From the NCBI GenBank assembly GCA_000621185.1, contig JHYZ01000017.1, positions 53,526-117,525 of the forward strand: a DNA stretch of 64,000 bases. Direction: 5' to 3'. Shown piece after piece: positions 23,743 to 32,379 of the stretch (positions are counted from its first letter, which is position 1; each line of letters starts with the position of its first letter). A model generated the notes under the pieces. The model made no database searches. It was given only the letters and a program-made list of their open reading frames with translations, and was not told the origin of the DNA. Made by a program: the position numbers and the translations under genes. Source of the stretch: Franconibacter pulveris DSM 19144. GTDB taxonomy: Bacteria > Pseudomonadota > Gammaproteobacteria > Enterobacterales > Enterobacteriaceae.

Positions 23743-24720
23743 ATGAAGAAAACCATTTCTCGCCTGGCCAGGGCAGCAATCTTAACGACGGTTTTTCACA
23801 GCGCCGTGACCATAGCGGCAGAGTGTCAGGACATAAAGCGAAGCGAACCGCTTAATTTAACGGTGCCGGTTACGGTGCAGTTGCCGGCTCGCGTGGCGGC
23901 GGAGCCGGTCGGGGCCGTGCTTTATAAAAAAGAGGCTTCGCTGGCGCAATTGACCGGCTCGCATCGTCCCATTACCAGCGCATGTCTGGAGAAAGTGAGG
24001 AAAGTGCTGAACGGGAGAATGACGGCGCGACAGACAGGATTTAACACTTTCGCTACCGCTCTACCGGGTCTGGGCCTGCGCCTGACGGTGATTTATGACA
24101 AACCGGGCGCCACGCGCAAAGAATGGGTTTTGCCTTTCAGCGCCCCGGTTGCTGATTTATCCCAGGCCGCTATTACTACCGATGATTTAACGCTTCGTTT
24201 TGAAGCAGTGAAAACGGGCGCTATGCAGAGTGGAACGCTGAACCTGCGGTTGCCTTCGTTGCTTTCCCTTAATGATAACTCGCTGGTAGTGAATATGGCG
24301 GTAAATGTATTAGCAGCGAAAGCGCACTGCGCTATTCAGGTGCCAAATCCGCAAATTGATTTGCCGCCTATAGATGCAACGGAACTGGCCAGCAGTGAAG
24401 CTAAAAAGCCTTATCCCGTGAGCGTTAATTTGTTATGCCTGAATACCAAAAAAGCCAGCATTAATGTTGAAGGCGCGAACGACCCCCAAATACCGTCAAT
24501 ATTTAAAAATGTTGCGCCAGATAACCCGGCATCCGGCGTAGGGATTGAGATGCTCTATAACAGTAGCGTCCTGTTCCCGGGTCGACCGATGGAAATAATA
24601 TTGCCGCAACAGCAAAACGGGTTCGCTTTGCCCCTTGCTGTGCGCTATGCCAAAACCAATGAAAAAATCACAAAGGGAAATGTAAAGGCGCAAATAACGC
24701 TACGCATCAATTATCTTTAA
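23743..24720 (+). CDS. two-domain fimbrial tip adhesin
   Basis: The 325-residue protein has a signal peptide (MKKTISRLAR..IAA). A receptor-binding-type domain of about 170 residues with two cysteines is followed by a pilin domain from about residue 195 (AHCAIQVPNPQ) that contains ASGVGIEMLYN. It ends with a canonical strand ITLRINYL, which has a penultimate tyrosine. Size and order (chaperone-usher-adhesin) match tip adhesins such as FimH and F17G, but I see no specific similarity that names a receptor. The start at 23743 is inside the track of a longer frame overlapping the usher; the signal peptide decides it. Confidence 0.8.
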   Translation: MKKTISRLARAAILTTVFHSAVTIAAECQDIKRSEPLNLTVPVTVQLPARVAAEPVGAVLYKKEASLAQLTGSHRPITSACLEKVRKVLNGRMTARQTGFNTFATALPGLGLRLTVIYDKPGATRKEWVLPFSAPVADLSQAAITTDDLTLRFEAVKTGAMQSGTLNLRLPSLLSLNDNSLVVNMAVNVLAAKAHCAIQVPNPQIDLPPIDATELASSEAKKPYPVSVNLLCLNTKKASINVEGANDPQIPSIFKNVAPDNPASGVGIEMLYNSSVLFPGRPMEIILPQQQNGFALPLAVRYAKTNEKITKGNVKAQITLRINYL

Positions 24721-24759
24721 AACATTCACAACCAAATAAGAAATATGGAAGTGCTATTA

Positions 24760-24776
24760 CCCTTTTTCATAAAGGG
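24760..24776 (+). other. stem-loop in the leader of the tandem pilin array
   Basis: CCCTTT and AAAGGG enclose TTCAT, about 50 bases before the first pilin gene of the array. It is too weak to be a strong terminator and has no T-run after it. It may be a processing or stabilising element between the adhesin and the pilins. Confidence 0.45.
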
Positions 24777-24827
24777 GGAGTGCGCTTCGCCTATTTCACA
24801 TTCAAGGAAAATATAAGGATATTTATT

Positions 24828-25367
24828 ATGAAAAAGACTGTATTAGGTTTGGCTGTTTCCGCACTGTTCATGGTTGGCGCTGCTCAGGCAACAACAAATC
24901 CGAATGATGTTTCTGCCACCCTGTCGGTAACGGGTGCCGTTACTGCTAACGATTCATACTGCTCTGTCGACCTTTCTGATACCAGTGTCGCTCTGAATGA
25001 AGATATTTCTACAATGGTTGAATCCGGTCAAAAACTGACTAACTCAAAAACTGTTGTCATGAATATTAAAGGTGATGACAATTGCCGGCTTTCTCTTGCC
25101 CAGGGCAAACTGGCTTATAAATTCCTCGGCACTGCGGATAGCGTAGACGGTAACACTCTTGCAAACACCGCCAGCGCAGATGTTGCAGCAAAAGGCGTGG
25201 GTGTTGGTCTTTACAATTACGATGATGAAGTTGTCAAAGTTAACGATACTGTTGCTGCAACGACCAACGGCTATTCTCTGAAATTGGGTCTGGTGAAACT
25301 GGCAGGCCAGGAACCAACCGTAGGCGCCGTTCAGGGCTCTCTGACCGTTCAGATCGAACGTCTGTAA
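24828..25367 (+). CDS. fimbrial pilin subunit, likely major subunit of the array
   Basis: The 179-residue preprotein has a clean signal peptide ending GAAQA (residue 21). It has cysteines at 45 and 86, a GTADSVDGNTLANT stretch shared with other copies, the signature AAKGVGVGLYN and the C-terminus SLTVQIERL. An AAGGAT ribosome binding site lies seven bases before the ATG. A strong terminator follows this gene and no other internal one is as strong. I therefore infer that it is made in greatest amount and is the shaft pilin, with the downstream genes made from read-through. Confidence 0.87.
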   Translation: MKKTVLGLAVSALFMVGAAQATTNPNDVSATLSVTGAVTANDSYCSVDLSDTSVALNEDISTMVESGQKLTNSKTVVMNIKGDDNCRLSLAQGKLAYKFLGTADSVDGNTLANTASADVAAKGVGVGLYNYDDEVVKVNDTVAATTNGYSLKLGLVKLAGQEPTVGAVQGSLTVQIERL

Positions 25368-25375
25368 GCATAACT

Positions 25376-25406
25376 AAAGCCTTCGTGATGTCACGAAGGC
25401 TTTTTT
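25376..25406 (+). terminator. strong terminator after the first array pilin
   Basis: AAAGCCTTCGTGA and TCACGAAGGCTTT form a perfect 13-bp stem with a two-base loop, followed by a T-run. It lies inside the pilin array, ahead of four more pilin genes on the same strand, so it should act as a partial terminator. Confidence 0.9.
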
Positions 25407-25428
25407 GCTTTGTATAAGGATAGTGGAA

Positions 25429-25950
25429 ATGAAAAAAGCATTAATGGCATTGATGCTCTCTTCTTTATTCGCCGCCAGCGCTGCCTGTGCTGAAGATAAT
25501 TCAGCTTCACTGCAGATTAGCGGCACCGTTATGAACGGTAATTCTGACTGCTATATTTACGTCGAATCGTCTGTCTCCTTGAGTGGTCAAACTGACCAGC
25601 TTATTCCACAAGGGACCAATGCGACAGCACCGAAAAATTTGCCTATCTCCATCGGCAATGTGGGGGGTTATTGCCCGGCGCCTGAAAAGCTTTCCATTCA
25701 ATTACATGCGGTTGCGGATGATGCCGATGGGACGGTAATCGCCAATAATGATGTAAGCGAAAATGGCGCAAAAGGCGTTGGCATTGGTGTTTTTGATAAA
25801 AATAAAACACCGCTGAATATTAACGGCGGTGTGATCCCTCTTAACGGGGTAATCAGTGAAGTTAATCTGCAACTGGTTAAGTTAAATGGTCAAACGCCGA
25901 CCGAAGGAACCGTTCATGGCACCCTGACCCTTGACCTGGTGCGTCTGTAA
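25429..25950 (+). CDS. fimbrial pilin paralogue
   Basis: This 173-residue preprotein has a signal peptide ending SAACA and two cysteines (in NSDCYIYV and GGYCPAPE). It has the signature GAKGVGIGVFD and ends GTLTLDLVRL. The spacing of the second cysteine differs a little from its neighbours. The leader TATAAGGATAGTGG resembles those of the flanking pilins, which points to duplication of gene plus ribosome binding site. It lies just downstream of the internal terminator and is probably a minor subunit. Confidence 0.82.
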   Translation: MKKALMALMLSSLFAASAACAEDNSASLQISGTVMNGNSDCYIYVESSVSLSGQTDQLIPQGTNATAPKNLPISIGNVGGYCPAPEKLSIQLHAVADDADGTVIANNDVSENGAKGVGIGVFDKNKTPLNINGGVIPLNGVISEVNLQLVKLNGQTPTEGTVHGTLTLDLVRL

Positions 25951-26009
25951 GCCGGTGCGCTTTCGGATTAATTCACTTTTATCCAATTAATACTTATAAG
26001 GATATTTAA

Positions 26010-26549
26010 ATGAAAAAAGCGATACTGGGTTTATTACTCTCTTCCTTTTTCGTGGCAGGCGCAGCGCACGCGGAAGATCGCTCCGCTGTGGTGGATATTA
26101 ATGGTGTGTTAAGCGCGCCAAGCGAAGGGGATTGTACGGTCCTTCCTTCAACCACCTCCATCGCGCTTGAAGATTCAATCGATAAACTCCCCATACAGGA
26201 TGGCGCTGCGGCCCATATCAACAGTACGTTTACCGTTACGGTTGGAGGCGACCTGGTTTGCATCGATAAAATTCAAGCCGGGCGCGTAGGGATTAAATTC
26301 ACAGGCACAGTTGATAATGCCAATGGAACGGTGCTTGCCAATACGGATAGCAGCGAAGGCGCAGCTAAAGGTGTAGGGGTTGGTCTGTATGCTACTGACG
26401 GCAGTCCGCTCAACATTAATACTTACCGTCCAGTTATAAATAGCGCGATGCCAATTAGCCTGGGCTTACATATGGTTCAGCTTAATGGCCAGACGCCGGA
26501 AGCAGGCAATATTCATAGCGCACTGACGATTGAAGTTGTGCGCCTCTGA
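26010..26549 (+). CDS. fimbrial pilin paralogue
   Basis: The 179-residue preprotein has a signal peptide ending GAAHA, followed by EDRSAVVDINGVL, the region that would act as donor strand. Cysteines lie in EGDCTVLP and DLVCIDK. The signature is AAKGVGVGLYATDGS and the C-terminus is ALTIEVVRL. The leader TTATAAGGATATTTAA is almost identical to that of the first array pilin. Its closest relative in the cluster by eye is the preceding gene (both share LNGQTPE and PLNIN). Confidence 0.82.
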   Translation: MKKAILGLLLSSFFVAGAAHAEDRSAVVDINGVLSAPSEGDCTVLPSTTSIALEDSIDKLPIQDGAAAHINSTFTVTVGGDLVCIDKIQAGRVGIKFTGTVDNANGTVLANTDSSEGAAKGVGVGLYATDGSPLNINTYRPVINSAMPISLGLHMVQLNGQTPEAGNIHSALTIEVVRL

Positions 26550-26552
26550 AAT

Positions 26553-26586
26553 AAAAAACCCGCTGAATACGTTTATCAGGTTTTTT
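26553..26586 (+). terminator. weak terminator-like hairpin between pilin genes
   Basis: AAAAAACC and GGTTTTTT flank an inner CTGA/TCAG pairing. The stem is interrupted and mostly A-T, so termination would be inefficient. It lies in the gap after the third array-region pilin. Confidence 0.5.
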
Positions 26587-26602
26587 AAATGAGAAGACTT
26601 TT

Positions 26603-27178
26603 ATGAAAAAACTGGCATTAACACTCGCTCTGGGCGCTACGCTTATCGCCGGTTCGGTTCCGGTGCAGGCGCAGGATATCGGGCACGAGATGGTGATTTA
26701 CGGTCGGCTACAAACAGCGGCAAGCGGCTGCACCGTATTAATGAGCAAATATGTGCTGACCCTTCATCATGAAAATAAAAATTTGCCTGTTCAGGGTAGT
26801 GATATTAACCCCTTCAATGCAGACGACCATGTTTATGTGCAACTGGGCGGCAAAAACTGCGATGCCGATGAAGGCTATAAAAATATCGGCCTGAAATTCC
26901 TTGGTACTGCGGATAGCATCGAAGGAAATACCCTGGCGAATACTGATACCAGCAGTACTGCCGCACAGGGTATTGGCATTCAACTCACCGACTTTGAGCA
27001 CAAACTCATCACGCCCAACGTGACGGTCGCGACCTTCCCCGGTGCTAATAAGAGCGGGGAGGCAAGCAACTTAACGGCTTCTTTCCCCCTTTATCTTTCA
27101 CTGGTGAGCCTGAAAGGCCAGGAGTCGACGCAGGGTAACGTCTCGACAAACCTGACGGTGCAGATTGAACGTCTGTAA
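26603..27178 (+). CDS. fimbrial pilin paralogue (divergent, longer)
   Basis: At 191 residues this is the longest pilin of the set. The signal peptide ends PVQA, and the mature start is QDIGHEMVIYGRL. Cysteines lie in ASGCTVLM and GGKNCDADE. The usual AAKGVGIG motif is changed to AAQGIGIQLTDFEHKL, and an extra segment (FPGANKSGEASN) precedes the last strands. The end is NLTVQIERL. The divergence suggests a specialised adaptor or terminator subunit, but that is an inference. Confidence 0.8.
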   Translation: MKKLALTLALGATLIAGSVPVQAQDIGHEMVIYGRLQTAASGCTVLMSKYVLTLHHENKNLPVQGSDINPFNADDHVYVQLGGKNCDADEGYKNIGLKFLGTADSIEGNTLANTDTSSTAAQGIGIQLTDFEHKLITPNVTVATFPGANKSGEASNLTASFPLYLSLVSLKGQESTQGNVSTNLTVQIERL

Positions 27179-27244
27179 AGGGCGCGGTTTGGGTTAATCC
27201 ATTAATACCAGACCGTACGTACTCATTAATTAGGACATCATGAT

Positions 27245-27772
27245 ATGAAAAAATTATTGTCGGGCCTGATAAGCGCAACGCTGCTTATGGCTGGCACAGC
27301 TCAGGCTAAAGATATGTCGGCTAATATCATCATTTCAGGGACGCTGAAACCAGCCGAATTTACCTGTAGCGTAGCGCTGAGTGAGAGCTCCGTATCTGTG
27401 CTGGAAAACTCAGATACGCTCATTAAACAAGGCGACAATGCTACTTCTCCCGTTACCGTTCAGGCCAGCGTTGATGGCGGCCCGGAATGCGACAAACTGG
27501 CGGATGAGGGTAAAATTGCCTATAAATTCATGGGGGTTGCCGACGATGCCGACGGCACGGTGCTGGCAAACTCTCTGACTGATGAAACCGCGGCAAAAGG
27601 CGTGGGAATCGGCATTTTTAATAGCCAGAATGAGCCGGTGCCATTAAATACAGGTCGCCTGGTTGCGCAGGAAGGAGGCACCTTTGGTTTGCAAATGGTG
27701 CAGCTAACCAATCAGGAAGCGGTTGCAGGTAATATTAACAGCACCGTAACCGTGCAGATTGAGCGGCTTTAA
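27245..27772 (+). CDS. fimbrial pilin paralogue, last gene of the cluster
   Basis: The 175-residue preprotein has a signal peptide ending GTAQA and cysteines in EFTCSVAL and GGPECDKL. It has the stretch VADDADGTVLAN shared with another copy, the signature AAKGVGIGIFN and the end TVTVQIERL. It is followed within ten bases by a strong terminator that closes the fimbrial cluster. Confidence 0.84.
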   Translation: MKKLLSGLISATLLMAGTAQAKDMSANIIISGTLKPAEFTCSVALSESSVSVLENSDTLIKQGDNATSPVTVQASVDGGPECDKLADEGKIAYKFMGVADDADGTVLANSLTDETAAKGVGIGIFNSQNEPVPLNTGRLVAQEGGTFGLQMVQLTNQEAVAGNINSTVTVQIERL

Positions 27773-27778
27773 TCATCA

Positions 27779-27803
27779 CGCCCATCGCAAGGTGGGCGTT
27801 TTT
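27779..27803 (+). terminator. terminator of the fimbrial cluster
   Basis: CGCCCATC and GGTGGGCG pair around a GCAA tetraloop and are followed by TTTTT. It ends the last pilin transcript. Confidence 0.88.
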
Positions 27804-28073
27804 GATGCTATGCATTCAAGCCGGAAACAATAAGAATGACTACGCCGCAGGCGCAGCGTTGCGACTCCCCCTCTTACCAGACTTCCCTGCTGGCTTTTTA
27901 GGCGCTCCAGCAATGACTCTGCTTTTATTGAGTCATGCCTCTCCTGGCTGCGAAAGCGTTATATAAAATCCTTTTTTGGTGCTTTTAAATATAGTTACGC
28001 CCGTTATGCAATCGTTTGCTTTTACCATTCAGTCCGATAAAATGGCCGCTTTTCCATCGTGGGATTGCCGTTG
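27804..28073 (+). other. intergenic region between the fimbrial cluster and xanP
   Basis: No gene is seen in these 270 bases. A hairpin lies at 27913-27936, with perfect 7-bp arms ATGACTC and GAGTCAT around a 10-base AT-rich loop; it has no T-run and no known family match that I recognise. A TAAAAT -10-like box at about 28037 could serve xanP. Confidence 0.5.
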
Positions 28074-29465
28074 ATGTCCGTTGATACCGTAGAGTCTGAA
28101 AAAGCGCAATCGGTTGCGCCTGCTCGTGCCAGTGAACTGATTTACCGTCTTGAAGACAGGCCACCCCTGCCGCAAACGCTGTTCGCCGCCTGTCAGCATT
28201 TGCTGGCGATGTTTGTCGCGGTCATTACGCCCGCGCTGTTGATTTGTCAGGCGCTTGGTTTACCGGCGCAGGATACGCAGCACATCATCAGCATGTCCCT
28301 GTTTGCGTCCGGCGTGGCGTCTATCATCCAGATTAAAGCCTGGGGGCCGGTGGGATCCGGGTTGCTCTCTATTCAGGGCACCAGCTTCAACTTTGTTTCA
28401 CCGCTTATCATGGGCGGTCTGGCGCTGAAAAACGGCGGCGCGGATGTGCCGACGATGATGGCGGCGCTGTTCGGCACGCTGATGCTGGCAAGCTGCACGG
28501 AAATGCTGCTTTCCCGTATTTTGCACCTGGCGCGCCGTATCATCACGCCGCTGGTTTCCGGCGTGGTGGTGATGATTATCGGGCTTTCGCTGATTCAGGT
28601 AGGGCTGACCTCTATCGGCGGCGGCTACGCGGCAATGAACGATCACACCTTCGGCGCGCCGAAAAACCTATTATTAGCTGGCGCAGTACTGGCGGTGATC
28701 ATCCTGCTTAACCGCCAACGCAACCCCTATCTGCGCGTCGCCTCGCTGGTTATCGCCATGGCCGTGGGTTACCTGCTGGCGTGGGCGATGGGCATGTTGC
28801 CGCAAAGCAGTGCGCCAGCGAATGACTCGCTCATTATGGTGCCCACGCCGCTCTACTACGGCCTCGGCATTGACTGGAACCTGCTAGTGCCGCTGATGCT
28901 GGTCTTTATGGTGACGTCGCTGGAAACCATCGGCGATATCACTGCAACGTCTGATGTCTCTGAGCAACCGGTCTCCGGCCCGCTTTACATGAAGCGACTG
29001 AAAGGCGGCGTGCTGGCGAATGGCCTTAACTCCTGCGTTTCCGCCATCTTCAACACCTTCCCGAACTCCTGCTTCGGGCAGAACAACGGCGTTATCCAGT
29101 TGACCGGCGTTGCCAGCCGTTACGTGGGTTTTGTGGTGGCGCTGATGCTGATTGTGCTGGGACTCTTCCCGGCCGTCAGCGGCTTCGTGCAGCATATTCC
29201 GGAACCGGTGCTGGGCGGCGCGACGATTGTAATGTTCGGCACCATCGCCGCCTCCGGCGTGCGTATTGTCTCCCGCGAGCCGCTCAACCGCCGCGCCATT
29301 ATGATTATCGCGCTTTCTCTGGCGGTGGGTCTGGGCGTTTCCCAGCAGCCGCTTATCCTGCAGTTCGCGCCGGACTGGGTGAAAAACCTGCTCTCCTCCG
29401 GCATCGCCGCAGGCGGCATTACCGCCATCGTACTGAACCTGATTTTCCCGCCCGAAAAAGCGTAA
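28074..29465 (+). CDS. xanP: xanthine:proton symporter XanP (NCS2 family)
   Basis: XanP brings xanthine into the cell with protons. The 463-residue inner-membrane protein has 14 predicted helices and the NCS2 signature motifs: the QH pair in [10 protein letters not shown], the ETIGD substrate-site stretch and [17 protein letters not shown] chose the ATG at 28074 ([12 protein letters not shown]), which aligns with remembered E. coli XanP, over a GTG five codons earlier. It is the first conserved gene right of the fimbrial cluster and is followed by yicH as in E. coli. Confidence 0.94.
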   Translation: MSVDTVESEKAQSVAPARASELIYRLEDRPPLPQTLFAACQHLLAMFVAVITPALLICQALGLPAQDTQHIISMSLFASGVASIIQIKAWGPVGSGLLSIQGTSFNFVSPLIMGGLALKNGGADVPTMMAALFGTLMLASCTEMLLSRILHLARRIITPLVSGVVVMIIGLSLIQVGLTSIGGGYAAMNDHTFGAPKNLLLAGAVLAVIILLNRQRNPYLRVASLVIAMAVGYLLAWAMGMLPQSSAPANDSLIMVPTPLYYGLGIDWNLLVPLMLVFMVTSLETIGDITATSDVSEQPVSGPLYMKRLKGGVLANGLNSCVSAIFNTFPNSCFGQNNGVIQLTGVASRYVGFVVALMLIVLGLFPAVSGFVQHIPEPVLGGATIVMFGTIAASGVRIVSREPLNRRAIMIIALSLAVGLGVSQQPLILQFAPDWVKNLLSSGIAAGGITAIVLNLIFPPEKA

Positions 29466-29473
29466 TACTTTCC

Positions 29474-29496
29474 GATGGCGGCGCCCTGCCGCCATC
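29474..29496. other. strong stem-loop after xanP
   Basis: GATGGCGGC and GCCGCCATC form a perfect 9-bp stem with a 5-base loop, eight bases after the xanP stop. The following bases are not a T-run, so it may protect the xanP mRNA 3' end rather than terminate. Confidence 0.6.
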
Positions 29497-29585
29497 GCTG
29501 TTACCCTCTTTGACAATCCCTGCCTTGAGCTATATGCCTAAATGGGGCATAACTCCATCACCGGAACTTCACAGGATGGAAGACA

Positions 29586-31268
29586 ATGAAATTTCTTGGA
29601 AAGCTCATTCTTACCTTACTGGCGGCCGTTCTGATTGTTCTGCTGGCGTTTTATATCCTGCTGCAGACACGTTGGGGCGCCGGATGGATAACCAGTTGGG
29701 TTAACGGCCACAGTGACTACCACATCACCTTTGATGAAATGGATCACAGCTTCTCTTCGCCCTCGCATCTGGTGCTGAAAAACGTCACTTTTGGCCGCAA
29801 TGGTCAGCCCGCCACGCTGGTGGCGCAGAAGGTGGATATTGGCCTCAGCAGTCGTCAGCTTACGGAGCCTTCCCATGTGGACACCATTCTGCTGCAAAAA
29901 GGCACGCTGAACTTTTCGCCCTCCACCGCTCCGCTGCCTTTCCGCGCCGATAACTTACGGCTCAGCGAGATGGCGTTTAACAGCCCTAATACCGAATGGG
30001 ACCTGAGCGCGCAGCGCGTAAACGGCGGCCTCAGCCCCTGGCTGCCGGAAGCCGGTAAGATCCTGGGCACTCAGGCGAATATACAGTTAAGCGCAGGTTC
30101 GATGACGCTAAACGGCGTGCCGTTCAGCAACGTTTTTATTCAGGGCGCGATTGATAAAGACCAGGTTACGCTCTCCAACATTGGCGCAGACGTGGCGCGC
30201 GGCGCGCTGACGGGCACCGCCCGGCGCAATGCCGACGGCAGCTGGGTGGTGGAAAGTCTTCGCATCAGCGATGTCCGGTTGCAGAGCGATAAAAGCCTGA
30301 GCGATTTTTTCAAACCGCTCACTACGATCCCTTCTCTGGCGCTGGGCCGCCTTGAAATCACCGACGCGAGGCTGGAAGGTCCCGGCTGGGCGGCGACGGA
30401 TCTTGATGTTAGCGTGCGCAACCTGACGCTTGCGAAGGGCGACTGGCAGAGCGAAGACGGCAGGCTTTCTATGAACGCCAGCGAGTTTATCTCCGGCTCG
30501 CTCCATTTCTTCGACCCGATAGTTAACGCTGATTTTTCCCCGCAGGGCATTGCGCTGCGCCAGTTCACGACCCGCTGGGAAGGCGGCATGGCGCGCGCTT
30601 CCGGCAACTGGCTGCGCGACGGGCGCGCGCTGGTGCTGGATGAAGTGGCGCTGGCGGGGCTGGAATACACCCTGCCGGCAGACTGGAAAAAGCAGTGGCA
30701 GCAGAAGCTGCCTGACTGGCTTAACAGCATCACGGTAAAAAGGCTGGCCGCCAGCCGCAACCTGATTATTGATATTGACCCGCTCTTCCCCTTTCAGCTC
30801 ACGGCGCTGGATGGCTATGGCAATAATTTGCAGCTGGCGCGCAACAGCCAGTGGGGGATCTGGGGCGGCAACGCCACGCTTAACGCCGCCGCCGGCACAT
30901 TTAACCGCATCGACGTGCGTCGCCCTTCCATTACGCTTAACGCGAACGCTTCAACGATCAACGTTACCGAACTGAGCGCGTTTGCCGGACAAGGCATGCT
31001 GGAAGCCACGGCCGCTATTTCGCAATTGCCGCAGCGCCAGGTCACACTCAGCCTGAACGGACGCGCGGTGCCGGTAAACGTGCTGCGCAACTGGGGATGG
31101 GCGCTGGTGCCGCTGCAAGGCGACGGCAACCTGCAACTGACCGCCAGCGGCAGCCTGGCGGCGGGCGCACCGCTGCGCCCGAGCGTAAACGGTCAGCTGC
31201 AAGTGACAGGCGCCAATGGGCAGCAGATTCAGCAAGTGATGCAGGGCGGCGTGGTCCCGGGCGCGTAA
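29586..31268 (+). CDS. yicH: AsmA family protein YicH
   Basis: The 560-residue protein has one N-terminal membrane helix (about residues 5-28) and a long periplasmic part rich in beta strands, typical of AsmA-like proteins. Other AsmA relatives in E. coli (TamB, YhdP, YdbH) form hydrophobic grooves that move phospholipids between membranes; YicH itself has no settled role. The ATG is preceded by GGAAG. It is the last gene that follows the E. coli waaA-xanP order. The next gene, yiiD, maps elsewhere in E. coli. Confidence 0.92.
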   Translation: MKFLGKLILTLLAAVLIVLLAFYILLQTRWGAGWITSWVNGHSDYHITFDEMDHSFSSPSHLVLKNVTFGRNGQPATLVAQKVDIGLSSRQLTEPSHVDTILLQKGTLNFSPSTAPLPFRADNLRLSEMAFNSPNTEWDLSAQRVNGGLSPWLPEAGKILGTQANIQLSAGSMTLNGVPFSNVFIQGAIDKDQVTLSNIGADVARGALTGTARRNADGSWVVESLRISDVRLQSDKSLSDFFKPLTTIPSLALGRLEITDARLEGPGWAATDLDVSVRNLTLAKGDWQSEDGRLSMNASEFISGSLHFFDPIVNADFSPQGIALRQFTTRWEGGMARASGNWLRDGRALVLDEVALAGLEYTLPADWKKQWQQKLPDWLNSITVKRLAASRNLIIDIDPLFPFQLTALDGYGNNLQLARNSQWGIWGGNATLNAAAGTFNRIDVRRPSITLNANASTINVTELSAFAGQGMLEATAAISQLPQRQVTLSLNGRAVPVNVLRNWGWALVPLQGDGNLQLTASGSLAAGAPLRPSVNGQLQVTGANGQQIQQVMQGGVVPGA

Positions 31269-31389
31269 GCCGCTTTGCGCCTCATCTCAACGGGGAGACG
31301 CGAGACGTCATCGAGTGGATGAACAGAGCCGGCAAGCAATGCGTCACCGGCCCTGTTCTCTTCAATTCACGAGCGAAGCACGCAAAGCG

Positions 31390-32379
31390 TTACTCCTCTT
31401 CGTTGCCGCCCTCTTCCAGCGGCCCGAAGGGGGTGGCCGGCAGGACGATATAAATACCTTCAAACACCGCGCCCGGCGTATCGTCGCCAAACAACTCCAC
31501 CTGTAACTGCACCCGCGCTTTGCGCCCACGCGCCAGGCGGTCGAGGTCGCCGCTCAGCGAACCTAAGTCGGCGATGGCGCCCGGCTTTCCGGTGATCGGG
31601 GTGCTATAACGGATATGCGCATCGGCAAGGATAATAGTGCCGCCAAGGTGGCGCTCGCGCAGCATCAGCCAGATGAGCCCCCAGCCCGTCAGGGTGGCGA
31701 GGGAAAACAAACTGCCAGCGAACAGCGTATGGTGCGGGTTCTGATTGCCGGTTTCCGGCATGGTGGTAATAAATTTTTGCCCGGTGTACTGGAGAATACG
31801 CACGCCCATCTTTTCACTGAGCGGAATATGCTGGTACCAGGCTTGCTGAAGCTGGGCGCACCAGTCCGCGCGGTGCAGAATATCATCCAGTGTCGCCACC
31901 GGTTTTATCATCAGAAAGTGGCGCACCGGCGTGGTCTGCGGCGTGGTGATTTCGCCCTGGTTGACGAACCCCAGCTTGGCGAAAAAATCTACCGCATCCT
32001 CGCGGGCGCTGCACACCACGCGTTTTACCCCTTCCTGGCGGGCGACTGACTCCAGCGTCATCGCCACCAGCGTGCCCAGGCCTTTATCCTGAACGGAAGG
32101 ATGCACCGCCATAAAGCGGATAGCCGCTTCATTGTCGGCGTTGATATAAAGCCTGCCGATGGCAACCGGATTGCCCTCTTCGTCCACCACCATCTGGTGA
32201 TGCGCCATGGCATCGTAAGCGTCGCGCTCGGAGCCTTTCGGCTGATGCAGCGGCTTACGTAGCATCTCCCAGCGAAACTGGTAGTAGCGCTCAAGTTCTT
32301 CTTCAGTCTGCGGTACGCGAAGGTGATACATAGCTGTACTCTCTCTGGTTACCCGCGGCCATGCGGCAATCTGGCTCAT
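31390..32379 (-). CDS. yiiD: YiiD (FabY/MadA-type) fatty-acid initiation protein
   Basis: The 329-residue protein has an N-terminal GNAT acetyltransferase-like domain ([19 protein letters not shown] is the acyl-CoA loop) and a C-terminal hotdog thioesterase-like domain from about residue 180. In E. coli, YiiD supports initiation of fatty acid synthesis when FabH is missing, and malonyl-ACP decarboxylation has been reported as its activity. The gene overlaps dtd by four bases (ATGA type), so translation is coupled. Full length and nearly colinear with the remembered E. coli protein. Confidence 0.9.
   Translation of the reverse strand: MSQIAAWPRVTRESTAMYHLRVPQTEEELERYYQFRWEMLRKPLHQPKGSERDAYDAMAHHQMVVDEEGNPVAIGRLYINADNEAAIRFMAVHPSVQDKGLGTLVAMTLESVARQEGVKRVVCSAREDAVDFFAKLGFVNQGEITTPQTTPVRHFLMIKPVATLDDILHRADWCAQLQQAWYQHIPLSEKMGVRILQYTGQKFITTMPETGNQNPHHTLFAGSLFSLATLTGWGLIWLMLRERHLGGTIILADAHIRYSTPITGKPGAIADLGSLSGDLDRLARGRKARVQLQVELFGDDTPGAVFEGIYIVLPATPFGPLEEGGNEEE

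Noticed and set aside
19344..28073. Mobile element or prophage carrying the fimbrial genes
   Set aside because: No transposase, integrase, tRNA target, terminal inverted repeat or direct repeat was seen at either border.
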